A stretch of DNA of 64,000 bases from Thermophilibacter gallinarum (GTDB lineage Bacteria; Actinomycetota; Coriobacteriia; Coriobacteriales; Atopobiaceae): contig NZ_JADCJZ010000003.1 in NCBI RefSeq assembly GCF_014982725.1, positions 186,001 through 250,000 of the forward strand, given 5' to 3'. Below are positions 55,693-64,000 of the stretch, piece by piece. A model generated the notes under the pieces. The model saw only the letters and a program-made list of their open reading frames with translations. It had not been told where the DNA came from and ran no database searches. How positions within the stretch are numbered: the stretch's first letter is position 1; the number at the start of each line of letters is the position of its first letter. The position numbers and the translations under genes were made by a program.

Positions 55693-56691
55693 CTAGCGCA
55701 GCGTCGCCAGCATCACCGCCTTGATGCTGTGGAGGCGGTTCTCGGCCTCGTCGAAGACGCGGCTGCGCGGCCCCTCGAAGACCTCGTCGGTGACCTCGAG
55801 CTCGGGCAGGCCGAACTTCTGGTAGACCTCCTCGCCGATGTCGGTCTTGCGGTCGTGGAAGCTCGGGAGGCAGTGCATGAAGATCGCGTCCGGCTCGGTC
55901 TTGGCCATGAGCTCGGCGTTGACCTGGTAGGGGGACAGCAGGCGGATGCGCTCGCCCCACAGCTCGGCGCTCTCGCCCATGGAGACCCAGATGTCGGTGT
56001 AGATCACGCTGGCGCCGCGTGCGCCCTCGTCGACGTCCGCGGTCAGGGTGATCGTGGCGCCCGTCTCGGCGGCGACCGCGCGGCAGGTCTCAACGAGCGC
56101 CGCGTCGGGCATCTGCTCGGCCGGTCCGCAGGCGCAGAAGTCGATGCCGAGCTTGGCGCAGACGACCATGAGCGAGTTGCCGACGTTGTTGCCGGCGTCG
56201 CCCATGAAGGTCACCTTGCGGCCGCGCATGCCGCCGCGGCCGAACTCCTCCTCCATCGTGAGGACGTCGGCGATCATCTGCGTGGGGTGGAACTCGGTCG
56301 TGAGGCCGTTCCACACCGGGACGCCCGCGTACTCCGCGAGCTCCTCGACGCGCTCCTGGCCGTAGCCGCGGTACTCGATGCCGTCGAACATGCGGCCGAG
56401 GACGCGGGCGGTGTCGGCGATGGACTCCTTCTTGCCGATCTGGGACGCGCTCGGGTCGAGGTACACGGCGTGCATGCCGAGGTCGGCGGCACCAACCTCG
56501 AAGGAGCAGCGGGTGCGCGTGGAGGTCTTCTCGAAGATGAGGGCGACGTTCTTCCCCTCGAGGTAGCGGTGCGGCTCCCCCGCGTGCTTCTTGGCCTTGA
56601 GCTCGGCCGAGAGGTCCAGCAGGTAGCGAATCTCCTCCGGCGTGAAGTCGAGGAGCTTGAGGAAGTTGCGTCCGGTGAGGCTTACGGCCAT
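55693..56691 (-). CDS. argF: Ornithine carbamoyltransferase
   Basis: Interconverts ornithine plus carbamoyl phosphate with citrulline. The 332-residue protein has the carbamoyl-phosphate site [13 protein letters not shown] (STRTR at 57-61), [30 protein letters not shown] and MHCLPSFHD. It lies 79 bases after arcA on the same strand, so it probably works in the catabolic direction (ArcB) of the arginine deiminase pathway. Carbamate kinase and the arginine/ornithine antiporter are not in the window. AAGGGAG precedes ATG 56691. Confidence 0.95.
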   Translation of the reverse strand: MAVSLTGRNFLKLLDFTPEEIRYLLDLSAELKAKKHAGEPHRYLEGKNVALIFEKTSTRTRCSFEVGAADLGMHAVYLDPSASQIGKKESIADTARVLGRMFDGIEYRGYGQERVEELAEYAGVPVWNGLTTEFHPTQMIADVLTMEEEFGRGGMRGRKVTFMGDAGNNVGNSLMVVCAKLGIDFCACGPAEQMPDAALVETCRAVAAETGATITLTADVDEGARGASVIYTDIWVSMGESAELWGERIRLLSPYQVNAELMAKTEPDAIFMHCLPSFHDRKTDIGEEVYQKFGLPELEVTDEVFEGPRSRVFDEAENRLHSIKAVMLATLR

Positions 56692-56770
56692 GTTCTTCTC
56701 CCTTCGGGGGTGGCTGGTCCGCAGCCGATTGTAGCGCAAGGGGCGAGAGGGGCGTCCCTCTCAACTCCCC

Positions 56771-58021
56771 CTACACGGCGTCTCGCCAGAAGGCCATCGA
56801 CATGCAGTGCGGGCCGCCGCGGCCGCGCGAGAGCTCGGCGGAGGGGATCTCCAGAAGCTCGATGCCCTCGCGCGAGAGGATGTCGTTGGTGACGGCGTTG
56901 CGCTGGTACACGAGGACGCGGCCGGGGGCGACGGCGAGCGTGTTGGAGCCGTCGTTCCACTGCTCGCGCACGCTCGCGATCGGGTCATCGCCGCCGCACT
57001 TGATCAGGCGCACGGCGTCGAGTCCCAGGGCGCGGGCGAGGATCTCGTCGAGGGAGCCGTCCAGGCGCCTGATGCCGACCTCACCCTCGCGCGCGCCACG
57101 GGTGAGCTCGAAGACGACGAGCGTGCCGAGGATCCCCGGGTGAACCGTGAACGTGTCAACGTCGACCTGGGTGAAAACGGTGTCCAGATGCATGAACGAG
57201 CGCTTGTGCGGGATCGAGAACGCGAAGACGCGCGCGACGCCCGACTCGGGCTCTCCCCACAGCAGGCGCGCAGCGAGCTCGTCGATCGCCGCCGGGGAGG
57301 TGCGCTCAGAGATGCCCACGCCGATGACGTCGGGCCCGAGCACGAGGATGTCGCCGCCCTCGATGTTGTGCGGGCGGTCGCTCGTGTACCACAGCGGCGT
57401 CCCGCCGTACTCCGGGTGGTAGCGGAGCAGGAACTCGCCGAAGACGCCCTCGCGACGGCGCGTGCGCGAGAGCATGCTGTTGAGGGAGACGCCGGACCCG
57501 ATGACCGAGAACGTGTCACGGGTGAAGTAGATGTTGGGAATGGGGTCGATGACCAGGGGCGAGCCGGCGTTGCGGTCGGTGAGCATGAGGTCGGCGAGCG
57601 AGGCGGCGCGCGTCGGGGAGAGGTCGAGCTCGTCGGCGCGGACGCCCTCGATGCACTTGTCGACGAGCGCGCGCGTGTCGTCGATGGAGTCCAGGAGCTC
57701 GCGCACGGCACCCCGCGCGGCGCGACCGGGGAGGCCCGCCTCGTCCAGCCAGCGCTCGCAGAACTCGGCGCGCGCGCCGGGCACGGCGTCGAGCGCCTCG
57801 GCGACGAGCTCGTCGAGGTAGAGCACCTCGACACCCTCGTCGGCGAGCATGCGGGCGAAGCAGTCGTGCTCGCGCTGCGCCTCCTCGAGGAAGGGGATGT
57901 CGTCGAAGAGCAGCGGGCCGAGCGTGTCCGGCGAGAGGTTCAGGAGCTCGTTTCCCGGGCGGTAGAGCATCACCTTGCGCAGGCGCCCGATCTCAGAGCG
58001 AATGTTCAGTCCCTCGTGCAT
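56771..58021 (-). CDS. arcA: Arginine deiminase
   Basis: Hydrolyses arginine to citrulline and ammonia, the first step of the energy-yielding arginine deiminase pathway and an acid-tolerance system. The 416-residue protein has the guanidino-transferase residues in FTRDTF, NIEGGDILVLG, FMHLDTVFTQVD and RGRGGPHCMSM with the catalytic Cys406. GGAGGGAG precedes ATG 58021. argF follows. The 75-bp upstream region shows TTATGGTTATGAA, A/T-rich for this genome, but no certain promoter or ArgR box. Confidence 0.96.
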   Translation of the reverse strand: MHEGLNIRSEIGRLRKVMLYRPGNELLNLSPDTLGPLLFDDIPFLEEAQREHDCFARMLADEGVEVLYLDELVAEALDAVPGARAEFCERWLDEAGLPGRAARGAVRELLDSIDDTRALVDKCIEGVRADELDLSPTRAASLADLMLTDRNAGSPLVIDPIPNIYFTRDTFSVIGSGVSLNSMLSRTRRREGVFGEFLLRYHPEYGGTPLWYTSDRPHNIEGGDILVLGPDVIGVGISERTSPAAIDELAARLLWGEPESGVARVFAFSIPHKRSFMHLDTVFTQVDVDTFTVHPGILGTLVVFELTRGAREGEVGIRRLDGSLDEILARALGLDAVRLIKCGGDDPIASVREQWNDGSNTLAVAPGRVLVYQRNAVTNDILSREGIELLEIPSAELSRGRGGPHCMSMAFWRDAV

Positions 58022-58154
58022 TGGGGCTCCCTCCGTGAGGTTCCTTTCATAACCATAACGCACGCGGCGCCGTTCGTCCCATGTGCGGCTGCTATCATCA
58101 TGAGAGGACACAATTCGACGCCCCCGGGCGCCGCGAGACGAGAGGTGCTGTGCT

Positions 58155-60593
58155 ATGGGCAAGGACGCTGCCGAGAAGAACGGCAAGGCTGCGGTGAAGG
58201 CGGAGACGCACGCCAAGGAGCCGAAGGCGGGCAAGGCCGCGAAGGGCGAGAAGAAGGCCGATCGGGCCACCGAGCGCGACTTCTCCTACACCCAGAACCG
58301 CGAGATCAGCTGGCTGCGCTTCGACGACCGCATCCTCGACGAGGCATACGACGAGAGCGTCCCCGTGTTCGAGCGCCTCAAGTTCTGCGAGATCGTGGAG
58401 TCCAACCTCGACGAGTGGTTCATGATCCGCGTGGGCGGCCTCTCCGACCTCGCCTCCCTCAAGAACCAGCCCAAGGACAACAAGTCGAACATGACCCCCG
58501 AGGAGCAGCTCGACGCCGTGTTCGAGGCCCTGCCCCCGCTGATCGAGCGTCACGAGAAGGGCCTCGAGCAGGTCGAGGCGGCGCTCGCCGAGCATGGGCT
58601 GGTGCGCGTCTCCCCCGCCGACTTCACCGAGGCCGACCGTGCCGCCGTCCAGCGCCACTTCGACCGTCGCCTGGCCCCCATCATCTCCCCGCTCATCGTC
58701 GACCCGCGCCACCCCTTCCCGAACCTGCGGAACGGGCGCCTCTTCGTCGCGTGCTCTCTTGACGGCGTCGAGGAGACGGGGCTTCTCGGCATGATCGAGG
58801 TCCCCGCCGCCGAGGCGCGCGTCGTCGCGCTCCCCGCCTCGGCCAAGGCCTATCGCTACACCCTGCTCGAGGACGTGCTGGAGACCTGCCTCGACCAGTG
58901 CTTCGGCGACTACGTCCCCAAGCGCTCCGTCGTGCTGAGGGTCACGCGCAACGCCGACATCGACCCGGACGGCGAGGGCGTCGAGGAGGAGGAGGACTAC
59001 CGCCAGCACATGAAGAAGGTGCTGAAGCTGCGCCAGAGGCTACAGCCGATCCGCCTCGAGATCCGCGGCAAGCTCGGCAAGAAGCTCGAGGACCTCATCG
59101 CCGCCGAGCTCTCCCTCGAGCCGCGCCGCATCTTCCGCCTGAACCGCCCGATCGACCTCGGCTACGTCTACGGCCTCGAGTCGTCCATCCCCGACCACGA
59201 GCACACCGCCTGCGTGTATCGTCCCTTCGAGCCGCAGATCTCCCCCATGGTCGACCTCTCCCTCCCCATGCGCGGCCAGGTGGAGGACCACGACGTCCTA
59301 CTCACCTATCCCTACGAGTCCATGACGCCGCTTTTGCGCCTCGTGCGCGAGGCGTCCTCCGACGATGCGTGCATCTCCATCAAGATCACGCTCTACCGCG
59401 TCGCCAAGAGCTCTCACCTCTGCGAGAGCCTCATCAGTGCCGCCGAGGCCGGCAAGGACGTGACCGTCCTCATGGAGCTGCGCGCCCGCTTCGACGAGGC
59501 CAACAACATCGCCTGGGCAGAGCGCCTCGAAGACGCCGGCTGCACGGTGATCTACGGCTCGGAGGGCTTCAAGTGCCACTCCAAGATCTGCCAGATCACC
59601 TATCACGACCGCGAGGGCATCAGCCGCATCACCTGCCTCGGCACCGGTAACTTCAACGAGAAGACCGCCGCCCTCTACTCCGACTTCATGCTGCTCACCG
59701 CCGACGAGGGCATCGGCGCCGACGGCAACACCTTCTTCCGCAACCTCTCGCTCGGCAACCTCCGCGGCTCCTACAAGCACCTCGGCGTGGCGCCGGTCGG
59801 CCTCAAGCCACTCGTCATGCGCGGGCTCGACCGCGAGATCTCCCGCGCGCGCGAGGGTGCGCCCGCGAAGGTCTTCCTCAAGATGAACTCGCTCACCGAC
59901 CGCGACGTCATCGACAAGATCTCTGAGGCCTGCGAGGCGGGCGTACGGGTGGTCATGATCGTCCGCGGCATCTGCTGCATCAAGGCGGGCGTCCCCGGCA
60001 AGACCGACGGCCTCGTGGTGCGCCAGATCGCCGGCCGCTTCCTCGAGCACGCCCGCATCTACGCGTTCGGCGAGTACATGGACACGATCTACCTCTCGAG
60101 CGCCGACATGATGACGAGGAACACCGAGAGGCGCGTCGAGATCGCCTACCCCGTGCGCGACCCCGCGTGCTCCGAGATCGTTCGCCACTTCGTCGAGCTG
60201 CAGCTCTCCGACAACGTGAAGGCGCGTCAGCTCACGGCGGAGGGGACCTGGGCGCGCGTGGACGCCGACGAGGACGCCCCGCGCGTCGTCTGCCAGGAGG
60301 AGCTGCTCCGGGAGGCCTACGCGCATGCCCGCGCCGCCGCCGAGGAGCGCGCCGCCGCGCAGAAGGCCGAGCGAATCCAGCCCGAGGCGTCCGCCGGCCC
60401 GGACCTCGCCTCGGTCGAGCAGGAGCCCGCAGAGGCGGCCGAGGCCCCGGAGGTCAACGTGCCGCCCGCTCCCGCCGCCGAGCCCGCCGTCGTGGCGCCG
60501 ACGACCAAGCCTGCCAGGCGGGGACGCCTCTCCCGCTCCCTCTCGCTCTTCGGCCAGGCGTTCGGCGCCCTCTTCGGCGGGGGTGACGAGTGA
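58155..60593 (+). CDS. ppk: Polyphosphate kinase 1
   Basis: Makes long-chain polyphosphate from ATP through a phosphohistidine. The 812-residue protein has the N-terminal domain with NREISWLRFDDRILDEA, the head domain (MIRVGGLSDL), and the two phospholipase-D-like catalytic domains, with the phosphorylated histidine in GFKCHSKICQI (His475) and a second His in FLEHARIYAFG. It has a Lys/Ala-rich N-terminal extension of about 40 residues and a Pro/Ala/Glu-rich C-terminal extension of about 110 ending in a basic, amphipathic segment (RRGRLSRSLSLFGQAFGALFGG) that could touch the membrane. ATG 58155 follows GAGAGG. Confidence 0.95.
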   Translation: MGKDAAEKNGKAAVKAETHAKEPKAGKAAKGEKKADRATERDFSYTQNREISWLRFDDRILDEAYDESVPVFERLKFCEIVESNLDEWFMIRVGGLSDLASLKNQPKDNKSNMTPEEQLDAVFEALPPLIERHEKGLEQVEAALAEHGLVRVSPADFTEADRAAVQRHFDRRLAPIISPLIVDPRHPFPNLRNGRLFVACSLDGVEETGLLGMIEVPAAEARVVALPASAKAYRYTLLEDVLETCLDQCFGDYVPKRSVVLRVTRNADIDPDGEGVEEEEDYRQHMKKVLKLRQRLQPIRLEIRGKLGKKLEDLIAAELSLEPRRIFRLNRPIDLGYVYGLESSIPDHEHTACVYRPFEPQISPMVDLSLPMRGQVEDHDVLLTYPYESMTPLLRLVREASSDDACISIKITLYRVAKSSHLCESLISAAEAGKDVTVLMELRARFDEANNIAWAERLEDAGCTVIYGSEGFKCHSKICQITYHDREGISRITCLGTGNFNEKTAALYSDFMLLTADEGIGADGNTFFRNLSLGNLRGSYKHLGVAPVGLKPLVMRGLDREISRAREGAPAKVFLKMNSLTDRDVIDKISEACEAGVRVVMIVRGICCIKAGVPGKTDGLVVRQIAGRFLEHARIYAFGEYMDTIYLSSADMMTRNTERRVEIAYPVRDPACSEIVRHFVELQLSDNVKARQLTAEGTWARVDADEDAPRVVCQEELLREAYAHARAAAEERAAAQKAERIQPEASAGPDLASVEQEPAEAAEAPEVNVPPAPAAEPAVVAPTTKPARRGRLSRSLSLFGQAFGALFGGGDE

Positions 60594-61930
60594 GCGGGTC
60601 GCCCGAGCTCGAACTGACCTGCGAGCGGATGACCTACGGGCCCGACGCCCTCGCACATGACACCGACGGCCGTGCCGTCTTCGTCTCCGGCGCCGTGGTC
60701 GGCGACCGCGTCCGCGCCGTCATCGACCGCGACGAGGGACGTTGGGCCCACGCGGCCGCCCTCGAGCTGACCGAGGCCTCGCCCGAGCGCGTCGTCCCCC
60801 GCTGCCCCCATGCGGGCGCCTGCGGGGGCTGCCCCTGGGCGGCGCTCTCCTACGAGGCGCAGGCGCGCGCCAAGCGCGACGGCGTCGTCGACGCGCTCGC
60901 GCGCATCGGGCGCCTGGGCACCGAGCGCGCCGAGGCGCTCGTCTCCCCGCTCGTCTCCCCGGGAGACCCCTGGGGGTACCGCAACAAGGTCGAGCTCGCC
61001 GTCGCGCGCGATGCGCGCGGCAGGGTGACGCTCGGCATGCACGGCCGCGGCGAGGGCGACGTCGTGCAGGTCAAGAGCTGCGCGCTGCTCGACAAGGCGC
61101 ATTCCGGGGCCGTGAAGTCGGTCTCGGGCGCGCTCGGATACCTCGCCGGAAGCCATGACCTCCAGCTCGAGCGTGTCGGGATTCGCGCCTCGAGGCGCAC
61201 GCGCGACCTCGAGGTTGCCCTCTGGACGAGGCCGGGCGCGTTCCCCCGCGCCCAGGTCGCCAAGGTGCTCGGCGACGCCCTGCGCCCCACGTCGGTCGTT
61301 CGCGTCATGCAGAAGGGGCCCGCCAAGGCGCGTCGCATCGCTGGCGTCGAGTGCCTCTCGGGCGCCGGCTCGTGGGGCGAGGTCGTGGGCGCGGAGTCGA
61401 TGCGCGTCTCCGCGCCGTCCTTCTTCCAGGTCAACACCAGGGGCGCCGAGAAGCTCGTGGAGCTCGTCATGGAGGCGCTCGACCCTCAGGCCGACGAGGA
61501 GGCGATGGACCTCTACTGCGGGGCGGGCACCTTCACGCTCCCGCTCGCACGACGTGCGGGCTTCGTCTCGGCCGTCGAGTCGTACGGCCCGGCCGTGCGC
61601 GACCTGCGTCGCAACCTCGAGCGCGCGGGACTGGGCAACGTCGACGCCGTGGGGGGCGACGCCGGACGCGAGTTCCCCGACACGGACGCCGACGTCATCG
61701 TCGTCGACCCGCCGCGCGCCGGCCTCGCCGCGGACGTCGTGTCGCGTCTCTCCGAGCAGCCCGCGCGCGCCATCGCCTACGTGAGCTGCGACCCCGCCAC
61801 GCTCGCCCGCGACCTGGCGCGCTTCGAGGAGATCGGGGCATTCAGGCCCACCCGAGTCACGCCCGTGGACCTCTTCCCCCAGACCTACCACGTGGAGACG
61901 GTCACCCTGCTCGAGCGCGCACGAGCCTGA
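60590..61930 (+). CDS. rlmD: 23S rRNA (uracil-C5)-methyltransferase, RlmD/RumA type
   Basis: Methylates a uridine (U1939 type) of 23S rRNA with SAM. The 446 residues have an N-terminal TRAM domain (8-65), a [4Fe-4S] site C-x5-C-x2-C plus a later Cys (Cys72, 78, 81, 164), FFQVNTRGAEKLV, the SAM motif DLYCGAGTFTLPLA, VVDPPRAGL and the catalytic cysteine in YVSCDPATLARDL. RlmCD-type dual specificity, as in some Gram-positive bacteria, is possible. It starts with GTG 60590, overlapping the ppk stop by 4 bp (GTGA). Confidence 0.92.
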   Translation: MSGSPELELTCERMTYGPDALAHDTDGRAVFVSGAVVGDRVRAVIDRDEGRWAHAAALELTEASPERVVPRCPHAGACGGCPWAALSYEAQARAKRDGVVDALARIGRLGTERAEALVSPLVSPGDPWGYRNKVELAVARDARGRVTLGMHGRGEGDVVQVKSCALLDKAHSGAVKSVSGALGYLAGSHDLQLERVGIRASRRTRDLEVALWTRPGAFPRAQVAKVLGDALRPTSVVRVMQKGPAKARRIAGVECLSGAGSWGEVVGAESMRVSAPSFFQVNTRGAEKLVELVMEALDPQADEEAMDLYCGAGTFTLPLARRAGFVSAVESYGPAVRDLRRNLERAGLGNVDAVGGDAGREFPDTDADVIVVDPPRAGLAADVVSRLSEQPARAIAYVSCDPATLARDLARFEEIGAFRPTRVTPVDLFPQTYHVETVTLLERARA

Positions 61931-61943
61931 GGCCGCGCCCACA

Positions 61944-62918
61944 CTACAGGTCGCGGGCGGCCACGTACCCGTACGCCGACTCCGCCTGGCGGGCGCCGTC
62001 GGCAATCGCGCGCCCGAGCGCGCGCACGGCGAGCGCCCCGACCGCGTCGACCGGCGCGTCCACGGAGCCGGTTGCCATGACGAAGACGGTGTCCCCGTCG
62101 TTGGTGGTGTGCGTCGGCGTGATGGCGTGCGCGTAGGCGTCAGCCGCCATCTGCGCCACCTTGGTTGCCTGCGCCTTGGTGAGCCGTGCGTTGGTGACCA
62201 CGCACGAGATCGTGGTGTTGGCGCGCGCGAGCGGCATGCGGGCGACGCCGCCGAGAAGCGCCTCGACGCTGCTCCCCAGCGCGCCCCCCTCCTCGCGGAC
62301 CCCCGCGATGACCTCTCCGGTGTCCGGGTCGCGCACGTCACCGCAGGCGTTGACGGCGGCGACGGCGCCGCAGACGAGGGCGCCGGCGCACTCCACGTCC
62401 TCGCCGAGACCCGACTTCATCGCCCGCTCCTGGCCGGTGAGCTTGCCGACCGTGCAGCCCGTCCCGGCGCCCACGTTGCCGCGCTCGAGCGGGCGCCCGG
62501 GCTCGTCCAGCGCGGCGGCGCAGGCGTTTCGGCCGTCCTCGGCCGTCGGGCGCGCGTGGGCGTCGCCACAGGCCAGGTCGAAGAGACAGGCGCCCGAGAC
62601 GATGGGCACGCGGGCGACCCCAACGTCAAGGCCCAGGCCGCGCCGTTCGAGCTCCTCCGCCACGCCGCAGGAGGCGGCCAGGCCGAAGGCACTGCCGCCC
62701 GACAGGACGACAGCGTGCAGCTCCTGGACGGTCTCCTCAGGTCGAAGCAGGTCCGTCTCGCGCGTCGCGGGCGCCCCGCCGCGGACGTCGACGCCGCCTA
62801 CGGCGCCCGAGGGACAGAGGATGACGGTGCAGCCCGTGGCACCCGCCTCGTCGGTGGCATGGGCGGCGTACACGCCGGGAATCTGCGTGACGCTCCGGAC
62901 GATCTTCTCGCTAGGCAT
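61944..62918 (-). CDS. P1/S58-family N-terminal-nucleophile peptidase (DmpA/NylC-like)
   Basis: A self-cleaving aminopeptidase/amidase fold. The 324-residue proenzyme has PGVYAAHATDEAGATGCTVILCPSGAVGGVDVRGGAP near the start, LSGGSAFGLAASCGVAEEL, GNVGAGTGCTVGK and ALGSSVEALLGGVARMPLARANTTISCVVTNARL. The expected autocleavage is at Asn234-Thr235, making Thr235 the nucleophile as in NylC; DmpA proper uses Gly-Ser. The substrate is not predictable. It is cytoplasmic, with no signal peptide. GGAGGGG precedes ATG 62918. It overlaps the end of maf by 8 bp and converges on rlmD. Confidence 0.88.
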   Translation of the reverse strand: MPSEKIVRSVTQIPGVYAAHATDEAGATGCTVILCPSGAVGGVDVRGGAPATRETDLLRPEETVQELHAVVLSGGSAFGLAASCGVAEELERRGLGLDVGVARVPIVSGACLFDLACGDAHARPTAEDGRNACAAALDEPGRPLERGNVGAGTGCTVGKLTGQERAMKSGLGEDVECAGALVCGAVAAVNACGDVRDPDTGEVIAGVREEGGALGSSVEALLGGVARMPLARANTTISCVVTNARLTKAQATKVAQMAADAYAHAITPTHTTNDGDTVFVMATGSVDAPVDAVGALAVRALGRAIADGARQAESAYGYVAARDL

Positions 62919-63543
62919 GGGCCCCTCCGATCCTGATCGACTGTACCACGAGGTCGCGGCCGCCCCCGACGAGCTTGCCGAGCTCGCGGACGAGTCGCGC
63001 CACGGGCAGGCCGACGACGTTGCTGTAGTCGCCGCGCACCTCGCGCACGAGCAGCCTGCCGGTGCCCTGGATGCCGTACGCGCCCGCCTTGTCGAGCGGC
63101 TCTCCGCAGGCGACATAGGCGTCGACCTGCTCGTCGGTGAGCTCCCAGAACGTGACGTCGCTCGTCTCGACGAAGCGCGCCTCGCGCTCGAGGGAGCCGT
63201 CGGGGGCGAGCAGCATCGCGCAGACGCCGGTCGAGACGTGATGGGTGCGGCCCGAGAGCTCGTGCAGCATCGCCGCGGCGTCGGCGGCGTCGGCAGGCTT
63301 GCCCAGCGCCTCGTCGCCCATCCAGACGATCGTGTCGGCGGCGACGAGCAGGCCGTCGGCGGGCGCATGCTCCAGCGCCGCGCGCACGGACTCGGCCTTC
63401 TCGGCGGCGAGGCGGCCCACGAGGTCCACGGGGCTCTCGCCGTCCTGGCGCGTCTCGTCTATGTCGGCGGGGACGACCTCGAGCTCAAAGCCGGCGTCGC
63501 CGAGGAGCTCCCGGCGCCGGGGCGACTGGGATGCGAGTATCAC
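62911..63543 (-). CDS. maf: Maf-like nucleotide pyrophosphatase
   Basis: Maf proteins hydrolyse non-canonical or pyrimidine nucleoside triphosphates and so prevent their incorporation. The 210-residue protein has ILASQSPRRRELL at the N-terminus, ADIDETRQDGESP, LVAADTIVWMGDEALGKPAD, and DKAGAYGIQGTGRLLVREVRGDYSNVVGLPV. GTG 63543 is the start (GTG ATA CTC), with GGAGG six bases upstream. The ferredoxin terminator lies directly ahead of it. Confidence 0.94.
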   Translation of the reverse strand: MILASQSPRRRELLGDAGFELEVVPADIDETRQDGESPVDLVGRLAAEKAESVRAALEHAPADGLLVAADTIVWMGDEALGKPADAADAAAMLHELSGRTHHVSTGVCAMLLAPDGSLEREARFVETSDVTFWELTDEQVDAYVACGEPLDKAGAYGIQGTGRLLVREVRGDYSNVVGLPVARLVRELGKLVGGGRDLVVQSIRIGGAHA

Positions 63544-63554
63544 GGCTTACCTCC

Positions 63555-63588
63555 AAAAAGAAAGCGGGGACCGAAGCGGCCCCCGCTT
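63555..63588 (-). terminator. Terminator of the ferredoxin gene
   Basis: Read on the minus strand, AAGCGGGG and CCCCGCTT pair around an 11-base loop, followed by TCTTTTT. It lies 24 bases after the ferredoxin stop and just ahead of the maf ribosome site, the same arrangement as between rplS and rnhB. Confidence 0.85.
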
Positions 63589-63612
63589 GACGTCACGTTG
63601 ACGCGCGTCGAT

Positions 63613-63798
63613 CTACTCGACGACGATGGCGGAGACGGGGCAGTTGTCGGCAGCCTCCTGAGCGGCGTCCTCGGCGTCCTCGGGCACGTCCTCCTCGATG
63701 GCGACGGCGACGCCGTCGTCGGAGATGGAGAAGACGTCAGGGCAGGTGCCCTCGCACAGACCGCAGCCGATGCACTCCTCGTTGACAGTAGCCTTCAT
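63613..63798 (-). CDS. Single-cluster [4Fe-4S] ferredoxin
   Basis: A small cytoplasmic electron carrier, in anaerobes a partner of pyruvate:ferredoxin oxidoreductase and similar enzymes. The 61 residues MKATVNEECIGCGLCEGTCP... have Cys9, Cys12 and Cys15 plus Cys53 (DNCPVSAI) as the four cluster ligands, as in Thermotoga-type ferredoxins, and an extra Cys19. The middle is very acidic. ATG 63798 has GAGAGAGG upstream. Confidence 0.95.
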   Translation of the reverse strand: MKATVNEECIGCGLCEGTCPDVFSISDDGVAVAIEEDVPEDAEDAAQEAADNCPVSAIVVE

Positions 63799-63846
63799 GT
63801 GTGAATCCTCTCTCTTGCCCGGACCCCCTGCCCGGGTTACCACCTT

Positions 63847-63875
63847 TTTGTACACGTTTCGACGCCTGTGCGCAA
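63847..63875 (-). promoter_or_regulatory. Candidate ferredoxin promoter
   Basis: On the minus strand TTGCGC (63875-63870) and TACAAA (63852-63847) are 17 bases apart, about 50 bases upstream of the ferredoxin start. Both are moderate matches. No other gene lies in the gap from 63799 to 63969. Confidence 0.45.
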
Positions 63876-63969
63876 CCGTTTCTTGCGTGCGGCAGAAATA
63901 GCCCGTCAACGGCCATGAGCTGCCGTTTATTCCTAGCGTCTCGGTGGGTTTTCCGCGGCCGCGGGCGTC

Positions 63970-64000
63970 CTAGTTGAACTTCACGAGCTTCTGTGCGGCG
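63970..64000 (-). CDS. C-terminal fragment of a gene cut by the right edge
   Basis: A TAG at 63970-63972 on the minus strand is preceded by codons for AAQKLVKFN, open to the end of the window. Nine residues do not allow identification. The genuine coding status is likely from its position and orientation but not certain. Confidence 0.4.
   Translation of the reverse strand, partial: AAQKLVKFN

Noticed and set aside
55427-55960. Short frames across the inverted repeats after trpS, on both strands
   Set aside because: Their translations consist of recurring fragments (ESRATH/RDSW types) produced by the repeats themselves, with no ribosome site.
63950-63972. Hairpin at CCGCGGCCGCGG as terminator
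   Set aside because: It is a short self-complementary GC stretch after the cut-off gene with A rather than T following on the minus strand.

Overview
The window is a very GC-rich, densely coded bacterial chromosome segment. About 58 complete protein genes, two genes cut by the window edges and one tRNA were found, almost all housekeeping. Short SD-led spacings, stop/start overlaps of the ATGA and TGATG type, many GTG and TTG starts, some starts without a leader, pyruvate-phosphate dikinase, an arginine-deiminase pathway and low-potential ferredoxin suggest a fermentative high-GC Gram-positive anaerobe. The best guess is class Coriobacteriia, of the Olsenella/Atopobium kind; this is inferred from gene content, not from a marker comparison.

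Left third, mostly minus strand. First come dprA-comM-yraN-rnhB, below an rplS unit with its own promoter and terminator. Next is dgt with a DUF6273 membrane-anchored protein, then ppdK. Upstream of ppdK lies a ribosome/secretion operon read rpsP-khpA-rimM-trmD-lepB-glyQ-glyS, ending in a half-length PPDK regulatory protein gene. A two-component system (response regulator and histidine kinase) on the plus strand faces dinB. The next minus-strand series reads rplU-rpmA, a terminator, then obgE-proB-proA-nadD-yqeK-rsfS, with dinB beyond on its own promoter.

Middle third, minus strand. A long elongasome operon reads peptidyl-prolyl isomerase, a TPR membrane protein, mreB, mreC, mreD, PBP2, rodA, a DUF697 protein, a radical SAM protein and its partner. 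Upstream of it is a unit of a cation P-type ATPase, aconitase and a zinc-ribbon membrane protein. tRNA-Arg(CCG) with a strong terminator separates this from the plus-strand aromatic amino-acid cluster.

Right third. Between 42975 and 53618 lie all seven shikimate steps plus the prephenate branches to phenylalanine and tyrosine: aroF, tyrA, aroB, aroA, aroC, pheA, an aroE-aroK fusion, and an aroQ fused behind a PTS EIIB-like domain. The cluster is split between aroB and aroA by a roughly 1.5-kb unit. A gene for a nuclease-fold (DUF559/Vsr-like) protein is bracketed by two almost identical 118-bp palindromic repeats, and the whole is flanked by perfect 20-bp direct repeats. After this come a 5-formyl-THF cyclo-ligase, trpS followed by a nest of inverted repeats, argF and arcA (arginine deiminase pathway), ppk, an RlmD-type rRNA methyltransferase, a P1-family N-terminal-nucleophile peptidase, maf and a ferredoxin.

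The items most worth following are the repeat-bracketed nuclease-fold gene, the EIIB-AroQ fusion and the PPDK regulator lacking its kinase half. No CRISPR array, rRNA, prophage or recognisable transposase gene was seen.
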